From: an uncultured Clostridia bacterium
Lineage (GTDB): Bacteria > Bacillota > Clostridia > Oscillospirales > Oscillospiraceae
Direction of reading: 5' to 3'
Length of the DNA stretch: 64,000 nucleotides
NCBI GenBank assembly: GCA_946531435.1
Contig: CAMNAO010000001.1
Location: 62,001 to 126,000, forward strand
Notes under the pieces: model-generated
What the model was told of the DNA's origin: nothing
Database searches by the model: none
Seen by the model: the letters and a program-made list of their open reading frames with translations, nothing else
In this document: in pieces, positions 53,610-61,958 of the stretch
Layout of the letters: each line of letters begins with the position of its first letter
Position numbering within the stretch: position 1 is the first letter of the stretch
Translations under genes and position numbers: made by a program

Positions 53610-54298
53610 TTGAACACCTCCCGGAAATACTGGTCCACGCTCTTTCCTTCCCTGGCGCGAATCTCATCCACCGTGGACTGTAAAAGCACATGGCCCTCAC
53701 GGACAAAGATCACATCGTCCAATACCTGCTCCACGTCGGCAATCAGGTGGGTGGAGATCACCACCGCCGCCTCAGGGTTATAGTTGCGTATGATGGTATC
53801 CAGAATAAAATCGCGCGTGGCAGGATCCACACCGCCGATGGGCTCATCCAAAAGGTAGAGCTTCGCCTGCCGACTCATCACCAGGATGAGCTGTACCTTC
53901 TCCCGGGTGCCCTTGGAGAGCTGCTTAAAACGGCGCTTCTCATCCACACCCAGACGGGCCAGCATCTCCCGCGCCCGCTCCCGGTCAAAATCGGAGTAGA
54001 AATCCCCGTAGAAATCCATGAGCTGCTTTGCGTTCATCCATTCCGGCAGGTACTCCTTATCCGGCAGATAGGAAACCAGAGCCTTGGTCTCGCTTCCCGG
54101 CTTCATCCCCATGATCTTCAGCTCCCCGCCGGTCGGAGTCAGAAGTCCGTTGGCCAGCTTGATGAGGGTGGTCTTGCCGCTGCCGTTGGGCCCCAGAAGC
54201 CCCACGACCCTGCCCGGCTGCACCGCCAGGCTGACGCCGTCCAGGGCCTTGACGGCGCCGAAGCGCTTTGTGAGCGCCGCACATTCCATGATCGCCAT
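53603..54298 (-). CDS. ABC transporter ATP-binding protein
   Basis: This 231-residue ATPase has Walker A GPNGSGKTT, the signature LSKGTREKVQL (a Lys variant of LSGG) and Walker B LYLLDEPIGGVDPATRDF. The ATG at 54298 has GGAGG 7 nt upstream and starts 2 nt after the GntR stop. It pairs with the downstream permease. Confidence 0.93.
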   Translation of the reverse strand: MAIMECAALTKRFGAVKALDGVSLAVQPGRVVGLLGPNGSGKTTLIKLANGLLTPTGGELKIMGMKPGSETKALVSYLPDKEYLPEWMNAKQLMDFYGDFYSDFDRERAREMLARLGVDEKRRFKQLSKGTREKVQLILVMSRQAKLYLLDEPIGGVDPATRDFILDTIIRNYNPEAAVVISTHLIADVEQVLDDVIFVREGHVLLQSTVDEIRAREGKSVDQYFREVFKC

Positions 54299-54300
54299 TT

Positions 54301-54654
54301 TTATTCCTCCTTGATGAGCGACAGGATCGAGGGGAGGTCAAATCCCAGCTCCGCCATGGAAGCCAGGAAAGCCCGGACCCGTTCCTTCGCCAGTGTCTCT
54401 TTCTGCATTGCAATCACCCGGTCATCCTCCGTCACAAAGCGGCCGGAGGTGCGCTGGGAATAGACCAGCCCCTCCCGCTCCAGCTCCTGCAGAGCGCGCT
54501 GCATGGTGTTGGGATTGACGCCCGCCTCCATAGCCAGCTCACGCACCGGAGCAAGTCGGGACCCCGGCAGCAGTGCGCCGGAGATGATGCTTTGCTTGAT
54601 CTTCTCTACCAATTGGGCATAAATAGGTTGATCCGCGCGAAAAGTCCAATCCAA
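54301..54654 (-). CDS. GntR family (YtrA-type) repressor of the ABC operon
   Basis: The best start is TTG at 54654, with AAAGGAG 8 nt upstream, giving 117 residues beginning DWTFRADQPIYAQLVEKI after the initiator. The winged helix spans the first 70 residues (PGSRLAPVRELAMEAGVNPNT in the recognition part). The short C-terminal tail is typical of YtrA regulators. It should bind the 36-bp palindrome overlapping its promoter. Confidence 0.9.
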   Translation of the reverse strand: MDWTFRADQPIYAQLVEKIKQSIISGALLPGSRLAPVRELAMEAGVNPNTMQRALQELEREGLVYSQRTSGRFVTEDDRVIAMQKETLAKERVRAFLASMAELGFDLPSILSLIKEE

Positions 54655-54671
54655 TCCGAACGCTCCTTTCT

Positions 54672-54707
54672 TGTGTTGTTGTATTAAGTGATTAATACAA
54701 TAACACA
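54672..54707. promoter_or_regulatory. 36-bp palindromic operator of the GntR/ABC operon
   Basis: The 16-bp arms 54672-54687 and 54692-54707 are complementary except for one base (core TTGTATTAA-GTGA-TTAATACAA). The palindrome covers the -10 of the operon promoter, fitting repression by the YtrA-type protein encoded next to it. Confidence 0.8.
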
Positions 54708-54724
54708 TTTTTGAGATTTGTCAA
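54697..54724 (-). promoter_or_regulatory. Promoter of the GntR/ABC operon
   Basis: On the minus strand TTGACA (54719-54724), 16 bp, TATTGT (54697-54702), overlapping the palindromic operator. Confidence 0.75.
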
Positions 54725-54744
54725 GGGAATTTTGAAAAAAAGAT

Positions 54745-54776
54745 GGAGCGGCACTGCCCATCGGCAATGCCGCTCC
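54745..54776 (-). terminator. Terminator after the hydrolase remnant
   Basis: On the minus strand the stem GGAGCGGCA/TGCCGCTCC is followed by ATCTTTTTTTC. It lies just after the pseudogene stop at 54793, as if it once served the intact gene. Confidence 0.75.
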
Positions 54777-54792
54777 GATTCGTATTGATAGT

Positions 54793-55050
54793 TCAGTCAG
54801 AAGAGATCGGATCAGGAAAAAGGGCGGCCCACTTCCCAGCGCTTTTCTCCCCTTTCAATGTGCGGCGCAGGAATTCTTTGACCACCTTCATGGTCTCCGG
54901 TCACCAGAAATTGGTTTCGTGCCCCGCACCCTCCACCTCATAGAACTCCACGTCAAAGCCTGCGGCGGCCATGGCCTCATACAGCCGTTCCGACTGCCGC
55001 TGAAATAGGGTGCAGGTGATATTTGAATCTTCCCTCTTGTTGCCACGTTA
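54793..55050 (-). pseudogene. C-terminal remnant of an alpha/beta hydrolase (esterase-like)
   Basis: Read on the minus strand, the frame gives QSERLYEAMAAAGFDVEFYE, then VEGAGHETNFW, an in-frame TGA at 54901-54903, then PETMKVVKEFLRRTLKGEKS. This matches the C-terminal end of dienelactone-hydrolase/BD-FAE-type esterases, including the catalytic His in GAGH. The N-terminal two-thirds, with the nucleophile Ser, are missing and the upstream sequence is unrelated. No start or ribosome-binding site fits. A decayed gene is the simplest reading. Confidence 0.7.
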
Positions 55051-55116
55051 TCTCTCCTCTTTCAATCGCAATACCGCCCCTTATACCAAACGGGCGCAGA
55101 ACAGGCTCCCATAAAG

Positions 55117-55145
55117 CTGCAGCCCCCGAAAACTCAGGGCCGCAG
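55117..55145 (-). terminator. Possible terminator of the MBL-fold gene
   Basis: On the minus strand CTGCGGCCCTG pairs imperfectly (with GU pairs) with GGGGGCTGCAG, followed by a short CTTTAT. It sits 18 bp after the gene stop. Confidence 0.4.
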
Positions 55146-55162
55146 GCGTACATTTTTCTTAT

Positions 55163-56080
55163 TTACTTGGCATCATGGATATAATTCGCATCATAGGAGA
55201 AGCGAATGCCGAACTTGGTCACGACACGGGGATCGGAGGGGCCGTCCACCGGATGAGGATGACCCATATCCTGGGGCCGGGGATCCATGCGGTTGTAGAT
55301 GGTCCGTCCCTCCGGATCGGGAGCCAGCGGGGGACGATGAGGCCGTCCACCCATGGTCATGGGCTCCCCTTCTCCGCCGGAGAGGACGAACTCGCAGCTC
55401 TGCATGAACTGATCGATGATCGTGGCGTCCATCATGCACCAGGCGCCCGCGCAGAGGTGGTCGAACTCACCCCGGTGGGCGGCAATGGTACTGAGCTGAC
55501 GGTAATACTCCTCCACCGTTCTGGGCGCACGGGGGCCGCCGCCCATCTTCATAATCTCATCGCCGGAGAACAGGATCCGCTCCTTCCGGTCCAGCAGCAT
55601 CAGGCTATGGGCGTGGAAATTCATCTCCAGCACCTCCAGCGTGCGGCCGCCCAGGTCGTAGACAAAGCCCGCGGAGACGATCTCCTTCGGGTAATCCCGG
55701 GGGAAGTCAATGCCGGCAAAGCTGGGGAAGGGAATGGTAGCCCGCTCCGCCGTTCCGGCGGTCATAAAGCACTTGTCAAAATAGCTGTTGTTGGCAGTGT
55801 GATCGAAATGCTCATGGGTATTGAAGGCGTAGCGCAGGGGCTTTTCCGTCAGGCTCTGCATGTACTCCCGAATGTTGCCGGCGCCGTAGCCCGTATCGAT
55901 GGCAACGGCCTCATTCTCACCCTCCACCAGATATTGGTAATCGCCGTCGGAGAGGATGCGCCAGGTTCCGGGCGCCACCTTGATGCTCTCATAAAAAGGC
56001 TCATCCATCCGCTGAAGGCTGCCGTCCTCCTTATTGCGGATCCAAACATCATGCATACAGGAAAAATCAATTGCGCTCAT
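55163..56080 (-). CDS. Metallo-beta-lactamase fold hydrolase
   Basis: This 305-residue protein has the MBL metal motif NTHEHFDH near residues 87-94, a third histidine in NFHAHSLMLLD and the metal-bridging Asp in FSGDEIM. Residues after about 225 form an unusual Pro/Arg/His-rich tail (GGRPHRPPLAPDPEGRTIY). Family members hydrolyse many substrates, so no activity is assigned. The ATG at 56080 is 45 bp from a good promoter. Confidence 0.9.
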   Translation of the reverse strand: MSAIDFSCMHDVWIRNKEDGSLQRMDEPFYESIKVAPGTWRILSDGDYQYLVEGENEAVAIDTGYGAGNIREYMQSLTEKPLRYAFNTHEHFDHTANNSYFDKCFMTAGTAERATIPFPSFAGIDFPRDYPKEIVSAGFVYDLGGRTLEVLEMNFHAHSLMLLDRKERILFSGDEIMKMGGGPRAPRTVEEYYRQLSTIAAHRGEFDHLCAGAWCMMDATIIDQFMQSCEFVLSGGEGEPMTMGGRPHRPPLAPDPEGRTIYNRMDPRPQDMGHPHPVDGPSDPRVVTKFGIRFSYDANYIHDAK

Positions 56081-56124
56081 TGTGAAATGACTTCCTTTCG
56101 TTGTTTTCTATGGAATCTATACAC

Positions 56125-56153
56125 ATATTACAAGAAGATTCGTCCCTTCGCAA
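56125..56153 (-). promoter_or_regulatory. Promoter of the MBL-fold gene
   Basis: On the minus strand TTGCGA (56148-56153), 17 bp, TAATAT (56125-56130), in the 103-bp gap after sigK. Confidence 0.65.
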
Positions 56154-56183
56154 GGGCGCAATCCGCACGATTTTGTGTCAGGC

Positions 56184-56867
56184 TCAGCGCTCCAGCCAGG
56201 CACGCAGCTTTTCCAGGGCGCCTTTTTCCAGCCGCGAAACATAGCTGCGGCTGATGCCGAGACGCCCCGCGGTCTCCCGCTGGGTAAGCGGCTTCTCCCC
56301 GCCGAGGCCGTAACGCAGCAGCATGATCTCCCGCTCCCTGGGCTCCAGCGCCGCCTCCAGCGCGCCGCGAAGCTGTCCCCGCAGCTCCCGGTCGCTGAGA
56401 TTCTCAAAGAGATCATCCTCGGAAGCAACAAGCTCAAGAAGGGACGAGCCGTCTCCTTCACCATCCGGCTCCAGGCTCTCCGAGAGGGAGATCTCCCCCG
56501 CCGATTTCCGGCGGCTGCGAAAATACATTAGAATCTCATTCTCGATGCAGCGGCTGGCATAGGTGGCAAGGCGCACCCCCTTCTCCGGGCGGAAGCTGCG
56601 AATCCCCTTGATAAGGCCGATGGTGCCGATGGAGATCAGATCCTCCTGTTCATCCGTCTGGCTGTAATACTTCTTGACGATGTGCGCCACCAGACGGAGG
56701 TTGCGCTCCACCAGGACATTCCGGGCCTCCTGATCCCCTTTCGCGGCCTTTTCCAGCCACTCGCTCTCCTCCTTCCGGCTGAGAGGACGCGGGAAAGATC
56801 CATGGCCGTCCGAGAGCCGGAGGAAGATCAGCGGCCAGCCCGTCAGCAGCGTGAGCAGTGTCAGCAT
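56184..56867 (-). CDS. sigK: Sporulation sigma factor SigK (pro-sigma-K form, uninterrupted)
   Basis: This 227-residue sigma-70 family protein matches mother-cell sigma-K: a hydrophobic pro-like N-terminus (MLTLLTLLTGWPLIFLRL), then FPRPLSRKEE. Region 2 follows with RNVLVERNLRLVAHIVKKYY and DLISIGTIGLIKGIRSF, and region 4 ends RETAGRLGISRSYVSRLEKGAL. The reading frame is continuous, with no skin-type insertion. The ATG at 56867 has GGAGG 6 nt upstream. It drives late spore-coat genes in the mother cell. Confidence 0.93.
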   Translation of the reverse strand: MLTLLTLLTGWPLIFLRLSDGHGSFPRPLSRKEESEWLEKAAKGDQEARNVLVERNLRLVAHIVKKYYSQTDEQEDLISIGTIGLIKGIRSFRPEKGVRLATYASRCIENEILMYFRSRRKSAGEISLSESLEPDGEGDGSSLLELVASEDDLFENLSDRELRGQLRGALEAALEPREREIMLLRYGLGGEKPLTQRETAGRLGISRSYVSRLEKGALEKLRAWLER

Positions 56868-57170
56868 CAAACCCCTCCCTTCCGTATTTCCATTCTCCGG
56901 GATCATCCTATGCCGCCACGGTTCGTCCCTATGCGTCAGAACTGTCCACCCGAAAGGAGGTCCATACGCTCCCATCCGGCTCCCCTGTCCCTTCCGGGCT
57001 TGCCAATCCCTCAGACAAGGGTATCGAAGGGTCGCGTCTTTTTTTGCTGGATCACACCGCAGATCCTATTGCATAGAGAATACCCGAACACAGCGTTCTC
57101 CTTGGATAACGCCGTATCCGGGTACTGTTTCACGGTTTCCGATTCAGAGGCAGAGCTGTCTCAATCGTTT
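56868..57170. other. 303-bp intergenic region upstream of sigK
   Basis: No gene is seen. It holds the possible sigK promoter and an imperfect but fully paired 16-bp stem-loop at 57082-57123 (with GU pairs on the minus strand). The stem lacks a U-tract and may end the upstream gene inefficiently. Confidence 0.45.
56905..56932 (-). promoter_or_regulatory. Possible sigma-E-like promoter of sigK
   Basis: On the minus strand ATA (56930-56932), 17 bp, CATAGGAT (56905-56912) loosely resembles the sigma-E pattern ATA-N16-CATACANT, 38 bp before the sigK start. No convincing sigma-A promoter is visible. Weak evidence. Confidence 0.3.
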
Positions 57171-57974
57171 TCAGCCGTTCTCCTCCCCCGCAGGACGGAA
57201 GCGGGCATCCGTAATGATTGCAGGCGGGAAAAACTCATCCGTGGGGAAATTGATGCGGTTAAAGAGGGTGCAGGGATCCTCTTCCTCCGCCAGGATGCCG
57301 TCGCCCTCCGGCACACAGTAGTCATAGGAGGGAATACTGAGCTGGGCGTCCCGCTCCAGGCGAACAATGGAGAACTGTCCCAGCGTGACGAGGACGGGAC
57401 TGGCGCTGTCAAAATCCACCCCGCTGGAGAAGGCGCCCAGCACCGCGCCGGGAATATTGCAGGGCAGCGCATCGGTGGGAAGCTGGTTTGAGTCAATGAG
57501 GCGGGTGCGCAGAACGATGGGATCCACCGCCTCCACCACGGCAATGGGCTGGATGGACTCATAGACGTCGTCCTCCGCCGCGTCAGAGGCAAAAACCTTG
57601 ACGCCGCCCTCACTGCCGAAGAGGATCACCCGCTTGTTGAAGATGGCCAGGCCCTCCGCCCTGCCGTCCGTGGCCGGCAGCAGGCAGCCGTCAAACAGCA
57701 CTTTGTAATAGTAGGTCAGGTCCACCGTGTAGTAGCCCCGGTTGAAGCTGAGCTCCTCCACATTGGAGCTCACCCACAGCAGGCGGGCCTCCCTGGCCCG
57801 GGCCGTAGCGGAATTCTGCAAGAGGGCGGCAGAGGCCACCGTGGGGTAGATCCGAAGATCCTCACAGCAGTCCTTTCCCCGGCAGGAATCATAGATCTTC
57901 CGGCTGTGGATACAAACCTCCTGGGTAGTCCCGGACTCCTCCCTGCGGGGGACGGCAATAGTACGATCTGGCAT
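57171..57974 (-). CDS. Conserved-looking protein of unknown function, cysteine-bearing, next to sigK
   Basis: I do not recognise this 267-residue soluble protein with confidence. The ATG at 57974 has AAAGGAGG 7 nt upstream. Near residues 20-41 it carries a cysteine cluster, EVCIHSRKIYDSCRGKDCCEDL, and another Cys pair later. The rest alternates beta-like segments (RGYYTVDLTYYYKVLFDGCLL). No signal peptide or membrane helix is visible. Its place between ftsK/spoIIIE and sigK hints at a spore-related role, possibly a coat or exosporium component; that is inference only. Confidence 0.75.
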   Translation of the reverse strand: MPDRTIAVPRREESGTTQEVCIHSRKIYDSCRGKDCCEDLRIYPTVASAALLQNSATARAREARLLWVSSNVEELSFNRGYYTVDLTYYYKVLFDGCLLPATDGRAEGLAIFNKRVILFGSEGGVKVFASDAAEDDVYESIQPIAVVEAVDPIVLRTRLIDSNQLPTDALPCNIPGAVLGAFSSGVDFDSASPVLVTLGQFSIVRLERDAQLSIPSYDYCVPEGDGILAEEEDPCTLFNRINFPTDEFFPPAIITDARFRPAGEENG

Positions 57975-58098
57975 TGAAGTTCCTCCTTTATGACGATCCC
58001 ACACCCCGTTCCCGGAGGGAACAGTCTGGTAGTCGTTGAGATTCACTATCAGTTTATGCCCTTACGGGGGCAAGGTTCCCAAAGAATGCAGCCAAAAA

Positions 58099-58133
58099 AC
58101 GGCCATCGGCGCAGATTCATCGCCGATGGCCGT
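58099..58133 (-). terminator. Terminator of ftsK/spoIIIE
   Basis: On the minus strand ACGGCCATCGGCG-N9-CGCCGATGGCCGT is followed by TTTTT, 19 bp after the stop codon. Confidence 0.85.
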
Positions 58134-58151
58134 TCCCTTTTCAGTTGTCGG

Positions 58152-60923
58152 TTACTCTTCTTCCGGGTCCTCTTCCCCCAGATCGTCCGGGAGCGGCGGC
58201 ATCGCCGCGGGATCCCCCGCAGGGGCTGTTCCGTTGATATACCGCATCTCCGCCCATTCATCCTTGGTGATGAGCACCTGACGGGGCTTGGAGCCCTCAA
58301 AGGGGCCAAGGATGTGCAGCTGCTCCATCTGGTCCACCAGGCGGGCCGCCCGGGCATAACCCAGCTTCAGGCGCCGCTGAAGCATGGAGACAGAGGCCTG
58401 ACCGGTCTCGAAAATGACATCCACCGCCTGCACCAGAAGCTCGTCATAATCCTTAAACGGATCGTCGCCGGAGTTATCATCGGAGGCAGCACCGGCTTCA
58501 GCCTGTTTCCCGGCGGCCGCCAGATCGATCTGGCGAATAACATCGTCGGAGTAGTTGGCCTCGCCGGAGGACTTGATGAAATCCACGATGTTCTCCCGCT
58601 CATCATCCGAGACCCAGGCGCCCTGTATCCGCTCCGGCTTGGAGGCGCCGATGGGAGAGAACAGCATATCGCCGTTGCCCATCAGCTTGTCCGCGCTGCC
58701 GCCGGCATCCAGGATGATCCGGGATTCCAGCCCGGAGGCAACCTTGAAGGCAATGCGGGAGGGAATATTGGCCTTCATGAGGCCGGTGATGATATCGGCA
58801 CGGGGACTCTGGGTGGCGATGACCAGGTGGATGCCCGCAGCACGGCCCATCTGGGCGATACGGCAGATGGACTCCTCCACCTCCTTAGCGGCCACCATCA
58901 TGAGGTCCGCCAGCTCATCAATGATGATGACGATCTGGGGCATGGGCTGCAGATCCAGCGTAGACTTGGCCAGTTTGTTATAGGTCAGGATCTCCCTGGC
59001 GCCGTTTTCCGCAAAGGTCTGATAGCGGCGCATCATCTCCGCCACCGCCCACTGCAGGGCGCCGGAGGCCTTCTTCGCCTCCGTCACCACGGGAACCAGC
59101 AGATGGGGAATTCCCATGTAGACCTTAAACTCCACCATTTTGGGGTCCACCATGATGAACTTGACCTCTTCGGGCGTGGACTTATAGAGAATGCTGAGGA
59201 TGAGAGAGTTCAAGCAGACAGATTTGCCGGAGCCGGTGGTACCGGCCACCAGCAAGTGGGGCAGCTTGGCAATGTTGCCCACCACCACCTCGCCGGCAAT
59301 GTTCTTGCCGATGGCAAAGGTCAGCTTGGAGCTGGCATTCTTGAAAGCAGGACTGTCAATCAGCTCCCGAAGGTAGACCGTGCTGACCAGCTTATTGGGT
59401 ACCTCGATGCCCACGGTAGAGATCCGGTTGGGGATGGCGGCAATCCGCACCCCCGCGCTGCCCAGAGCCAGGGCAATATCGTCTGAAAGGCTGGTGAGGC
59501 GGTTCAGGCGAACGCCCACCTCCAGCTCCATCTCATAACGGGTGACCGAGGGGCCGCGGACCACATTGTTGATGGCCGCATTGATGCCGAAGCTGCGCAG
59601 GGTGTTCTCCAGCCGCTCCCGGGTAAGGCGGATCTCTTCCCTGCCGTCCATCTGGGAGCCGGGTTCGCCGATGCTGAGAAGCTCAATGCTGGGGAACCGA
59701 TACTCCTGCACCGGGGCGCCGGTTTCGGGCTGAGGCGGCTGAAAAGCCTCTCCCTCCGGCTCTTCCTTCTTCTGTGGCTTTTTCTTCCCTTCCGGGGCCA
59801 CAAATTCAGAGACCGAGATCTCCGTAGGCTTCTTGATTTCCTCCGCGGTGTTCAGAAGCTCGGCCGCCACATCTTCATCCTGGGGCGCAATCTCCACCGC
59901 TGGGGCAGGCATCGGAGCCGGTTTCGCCGTCTTTCCCTCCAGAAATTCATCGGGCGACAGTGCCTCACTGCGGGAATCATAGAATCCGGACTTCTTCTGG
60001 GATTTTCTCCCGCTCTGCTTTTCATCCAGCTTGAGATCAATGCCGTCAGCGCTGATGGGGCGAAGCTTCTGCTGCTTGGGCGTCTCCACCGGGTGGACAT
60101 GGCTGATTACGGGATATATTGGCTCCTCCGTCTGCAGCGGGGTCTGTACCGGAATGGGCTGAGCCTGCTTCCGGGCCTTTTCCTGGGCAAGCTGGAAGAG
60201 ATTGACCGGCTGCTCCTCCGGGTCCGGCTCATAAGGCACCAGCTCCCGGGCCTGGAAGGCCGCAACAAGGGAGGTGATGAAGGGACCCACGGCGATCCAA
60301 AGGAACAGGAGTCCAAAAACAAAAAACAGGATCAGCGCCCCGGACTTGGAGAACATATAGGTGAACAGGATCCCCAATCCGCCGCCAACAACGCCGCCGT
60401 TGGCACAGGCCTCCCCCAGGGCCCACAGGCTATGGAACCAATCCTCCTGCAGCACGATCTTGCCGTCCGGGCCGCGGAAGGCCTCTAAATTCACAAAGAG
60501 ATGATAGATGCAGGCGATAAAAACGGGGAGCGCCAGGGCACAGAACACCCGGAACGCCACCGGCCGTCCATGGTGGAAAAACAGGACGAGAGAAGCCGTC
60601 AGGAAGGCCAGGGGCACAAAGTAATAGCCCCATCCGATGAGGCCGCCGAAGAAACGGCGGATGAAGGAGATAAAGACCCCCTCACCGCTGAAGCAGCCCA
60701 GGAACGTGAAGAACGCGGCCACCAGAAACGCCGCCGCGGTAACCTCCCGCCGGATGGGCTTCTGCTGGGGCGCGCTCTTGGCTGCGGATCTGGTATTTTT
60801 GGTGCCGGAGGTCCGGGTCGCAGACTTTTTGGCGCCGGACTTGGCGGTGCTTTTTGCGCTTGTACTTTTTTTCGCGGATGAAGTGGATTTTTTTGCAGAA
60901 CCAGCAGTCTTGCCGGTAGCCAT
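58152..60923 (-). CDS. ftsK: FtsK/SpoIIIE DNA translocase
   Basis: This 923-residue protein has a Lys/Ser/Ala-rich N-terminal tail (first 50 residues), four to five membrane helices (about 60-225), a charged linker and the motor domain. The motor carries Walker A GTTGSGKSVCLNSL and Walker B IVIIIDELADLM. A C-terminal gamma winged helix follows (MLQRRLKLGYARAARLVDQME). It pumps chromosomal DNA through the division or sporulation septum. The ATG at 60923 has GGAGG 7 nt upstream; the longer frame to 61163 overlaps the UppP-like gene. Confidence 0.95.
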   Translation of the reverse strand: MATGKTAGSAKKSTSSAKKSTSAKSTAKSGAKKSATRTSGTKNTRSAAKSAPQQKPIRREVTAAAFLVAAFFTFLGCFSGEGVFISFIRRFFGGLIGWGYYFVPLAFLTASLVLFFHHGRPVAFRVFCALALPVFIACIYHLFVNLEAFRGPDGKIVLQEDWFHSLWALGEACANGGVVGGGLGILFTYMFSKSGALILFFVFGLLFLWIAVGPFITSLVAAFQARELVPYEPDPEEQPVNLFQLAQEKARKQAQPIPVQTPLQTEEPIYPVISHVHPVETPKQQKLRPISADGIDLKLDEKQSGRKSQKKSGFYDSRSEALSPDEFLEGKTAKPAPMPAPAVEIAPQDEDVAAELLNTAEEIKKPTEISVSEFVAPEGKKKPQKKEEPEGEAFQPPQPETGAPVQEYRFPSIELLSIGEPGSQMDGREEIRLTRERLENTLRSFGINAAINNVVRGPSVTRYEMELEVGVRLNRLTSLSDDIALALGSAGVRIAAIPNRISTVGIEVPNKLVSTVYLRELIDSPAFKNASSKLTFAIGKNIAGEVVVGNIAKLPHLLVAGTTGSGKSVCLNSLILSILYKSTPEEVKFIMVDPKMVEFKVYMGIPHLLVPVVTEAKKASGALQWAVAEMMRRYQTFAENGAREILTYNKLAKSTLDLQPMPQIVIIIDELADLMMVAAKEVEESICRIAQMGRAAGIHLVIATQSPRADIITGLMKANIPSRIAFKVASGLESRIILDAGGSADKLMGNGDMLFSPIGASKPERIQGAWVSDDERENIVDFIKSSGEANYSDDVIRQIDLAAAGKQAEAGAASDDNSGDDPFKDYDELLVQAVDVIFETGQASVSMLQRRLKLGYARAARLVDQMEQLHILGPFEGSKPRQVLITKDEWAEMRYINGTAPAGDPAAMPPLPDDLGEEDPEEE

Positions 60924-60945
60924 AGAGTTACCTCCTGTAATGGGA

Positions 60946-61779
60946 TCACATAAAGAGGCCCAGCACCAGGGTAATGACGCCGATGCCGAACATATAGAGG
61001 GCCACGTTGATGAGCTTGTTGCGTTCCAGTATGTATTTAAAAAACAGAATCGTGAGATAGCCGGCAACGAAGGTGACCACCGCCCCCACAATATACATCC
61101 CCATGGCGGACCAGTCAGGACCCGCGTTAAGGCTGGTGAGGACCTCCACCACGCCGGTAACAAGATAGATCGGCGCCATGATCATATAGGCAAAACGAAC
61201 CGCATTGGAGGGCCGGAAATCACTGGTCACCGCAAGGCAGTAGGCGGTGGCAAAGAGGCTGAGACCGGGCATGACGGAGATCGCTTCCCCCAGGCCGATC
61301 ATCACGGCCGTGGCGATGGACATGCTCTTGCTGCCCCGACGGCCGCCCTGGGTCTGGCAGGCGGCCCACAGCATGAGGCCGGTCAGCACCATGAGAGCGG
61401 AAGAAAAGGCCGTTTTCTCAAAGAGCTTGGCGATAGAGGAGTAGAACAGGACCATTAGCAGCGGCGGAACGATGCAGATCGCCAGCATTGCCGCTGTACG
61501 CACATTCTGAGGAAGCCGCTCGGTATTCCGGTCCCGTACCGTGAGGCGGGAGTAGGCCACCGTCTCCGACACCACCGTGCTGAGATCCCGCCCATAGATC
61601 GCCATAATGGCGCCGAAGGCGGCAAGATGCATCAGCGCATCAAACATCAGATGGTTTTCCCGCGCGTAATTCAACTGAAACAGGTTCACCAGAATGGACA
61701 TATGCCCGGAAACCGACACCGGCAAAAACCGACATATTCCCTCTACGAGGCCCACAAACAGAGCCGTCAGCCACACCAT
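60946..61779 (-). CDS. UppP/BacA-like membrane protein with altered active-site motifs
   Basis: The 277-residue, multi-helix protein clearly belongs to the undecaprenyl-diphosphatase (BacA) fold by length, N-terminus (GLVEG...FLPVS...GHM) and order of helices. The catalytic signatures differ from the family. The (E/Q)XXXE motif reads EGICR at 13-17, so the second Glu is Arg. The SST segment reads SVS. The PGXSRSXXT motif reads PGLSLFAT at 171-178, so the Arg is Leu. It may lack phosphatase activity or use another substrate. It is 22 nt upstream of ftsK and probably co-transcribed. Confidence 0.8.
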   Translation of the reverse strand: MVWLTALFVGLVEGICRFLPVSVSGHMSILVNLFQLNYARENHLMFDALMHLAAFGAIMAIYGRDLSTVVSETVAYSRLTVRDRNTERLPQNVRTAAMLAICIVPPLLMVLFYSSIAKLFEKTAFSSALMVLTGLMLWAACQTQGGRRGSKSMSIATAVMIGLGEAISVMPGLSLFATAYCLAVTSDFRPSNAVRFAYMIMAPIYLVTGVVEVLTSLNAGPDWSAMGMYIVGAVVTFVAGYLTILFFKYILERNKLINVALYMFGIGVITLVLGLFM

Positions 61780-61838
61780 AGCCCGTCATACCCCCTGAAA
61801 ACGCCGAAAAGGCATTCTATCTCATCATTAACTTTTGT

Positions 61839-61867
61839 ATCATACCACAGAAAGAATTCGATTTCCA
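61839..61867 (-). promoter_or_regulatory. Candidate extended -10 promoter of the UppP-like gene and ftsK
   Basis: On the minus strand TGGTATGAT is an extended -10 (TATGAT at 61839-61844). A weak -35 (TGGAAA, 61862-61867) lies 17 bp upstream. Confidence 0.55.
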
Positions 61868-61911
61868 GTATTATTTTACGAAAGTCCGGTTCCGGATGCG
61901 AGGGCGCAAAA

Positions 61912-61937
61912 GTCGGGGCCGGTTTTCCGGCCCCGAC
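61912..61937 (-). terminator. Terminator of the CoaE-M18 gene
   Basis: On the minus strand GTCGGGGCCGG-AAAA-CCGGCCCCGAC is followed by TTTTG, 21 bp after the stop. A strong 11-bp GC stem. Confidence 0.8.
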
Positions 61938-61958
61938 GGTATTCGGCTGTGAAGATGC

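Noticed and set aside
54793..55050. In-frame TGA in the hydrolase remnant read as selenocysteine or tryptophan
   Set aside because: The N-terminal catalytic part is missing and no start is present, so gene decay explains it better than recoding; other genes use TGA as a normal stop.
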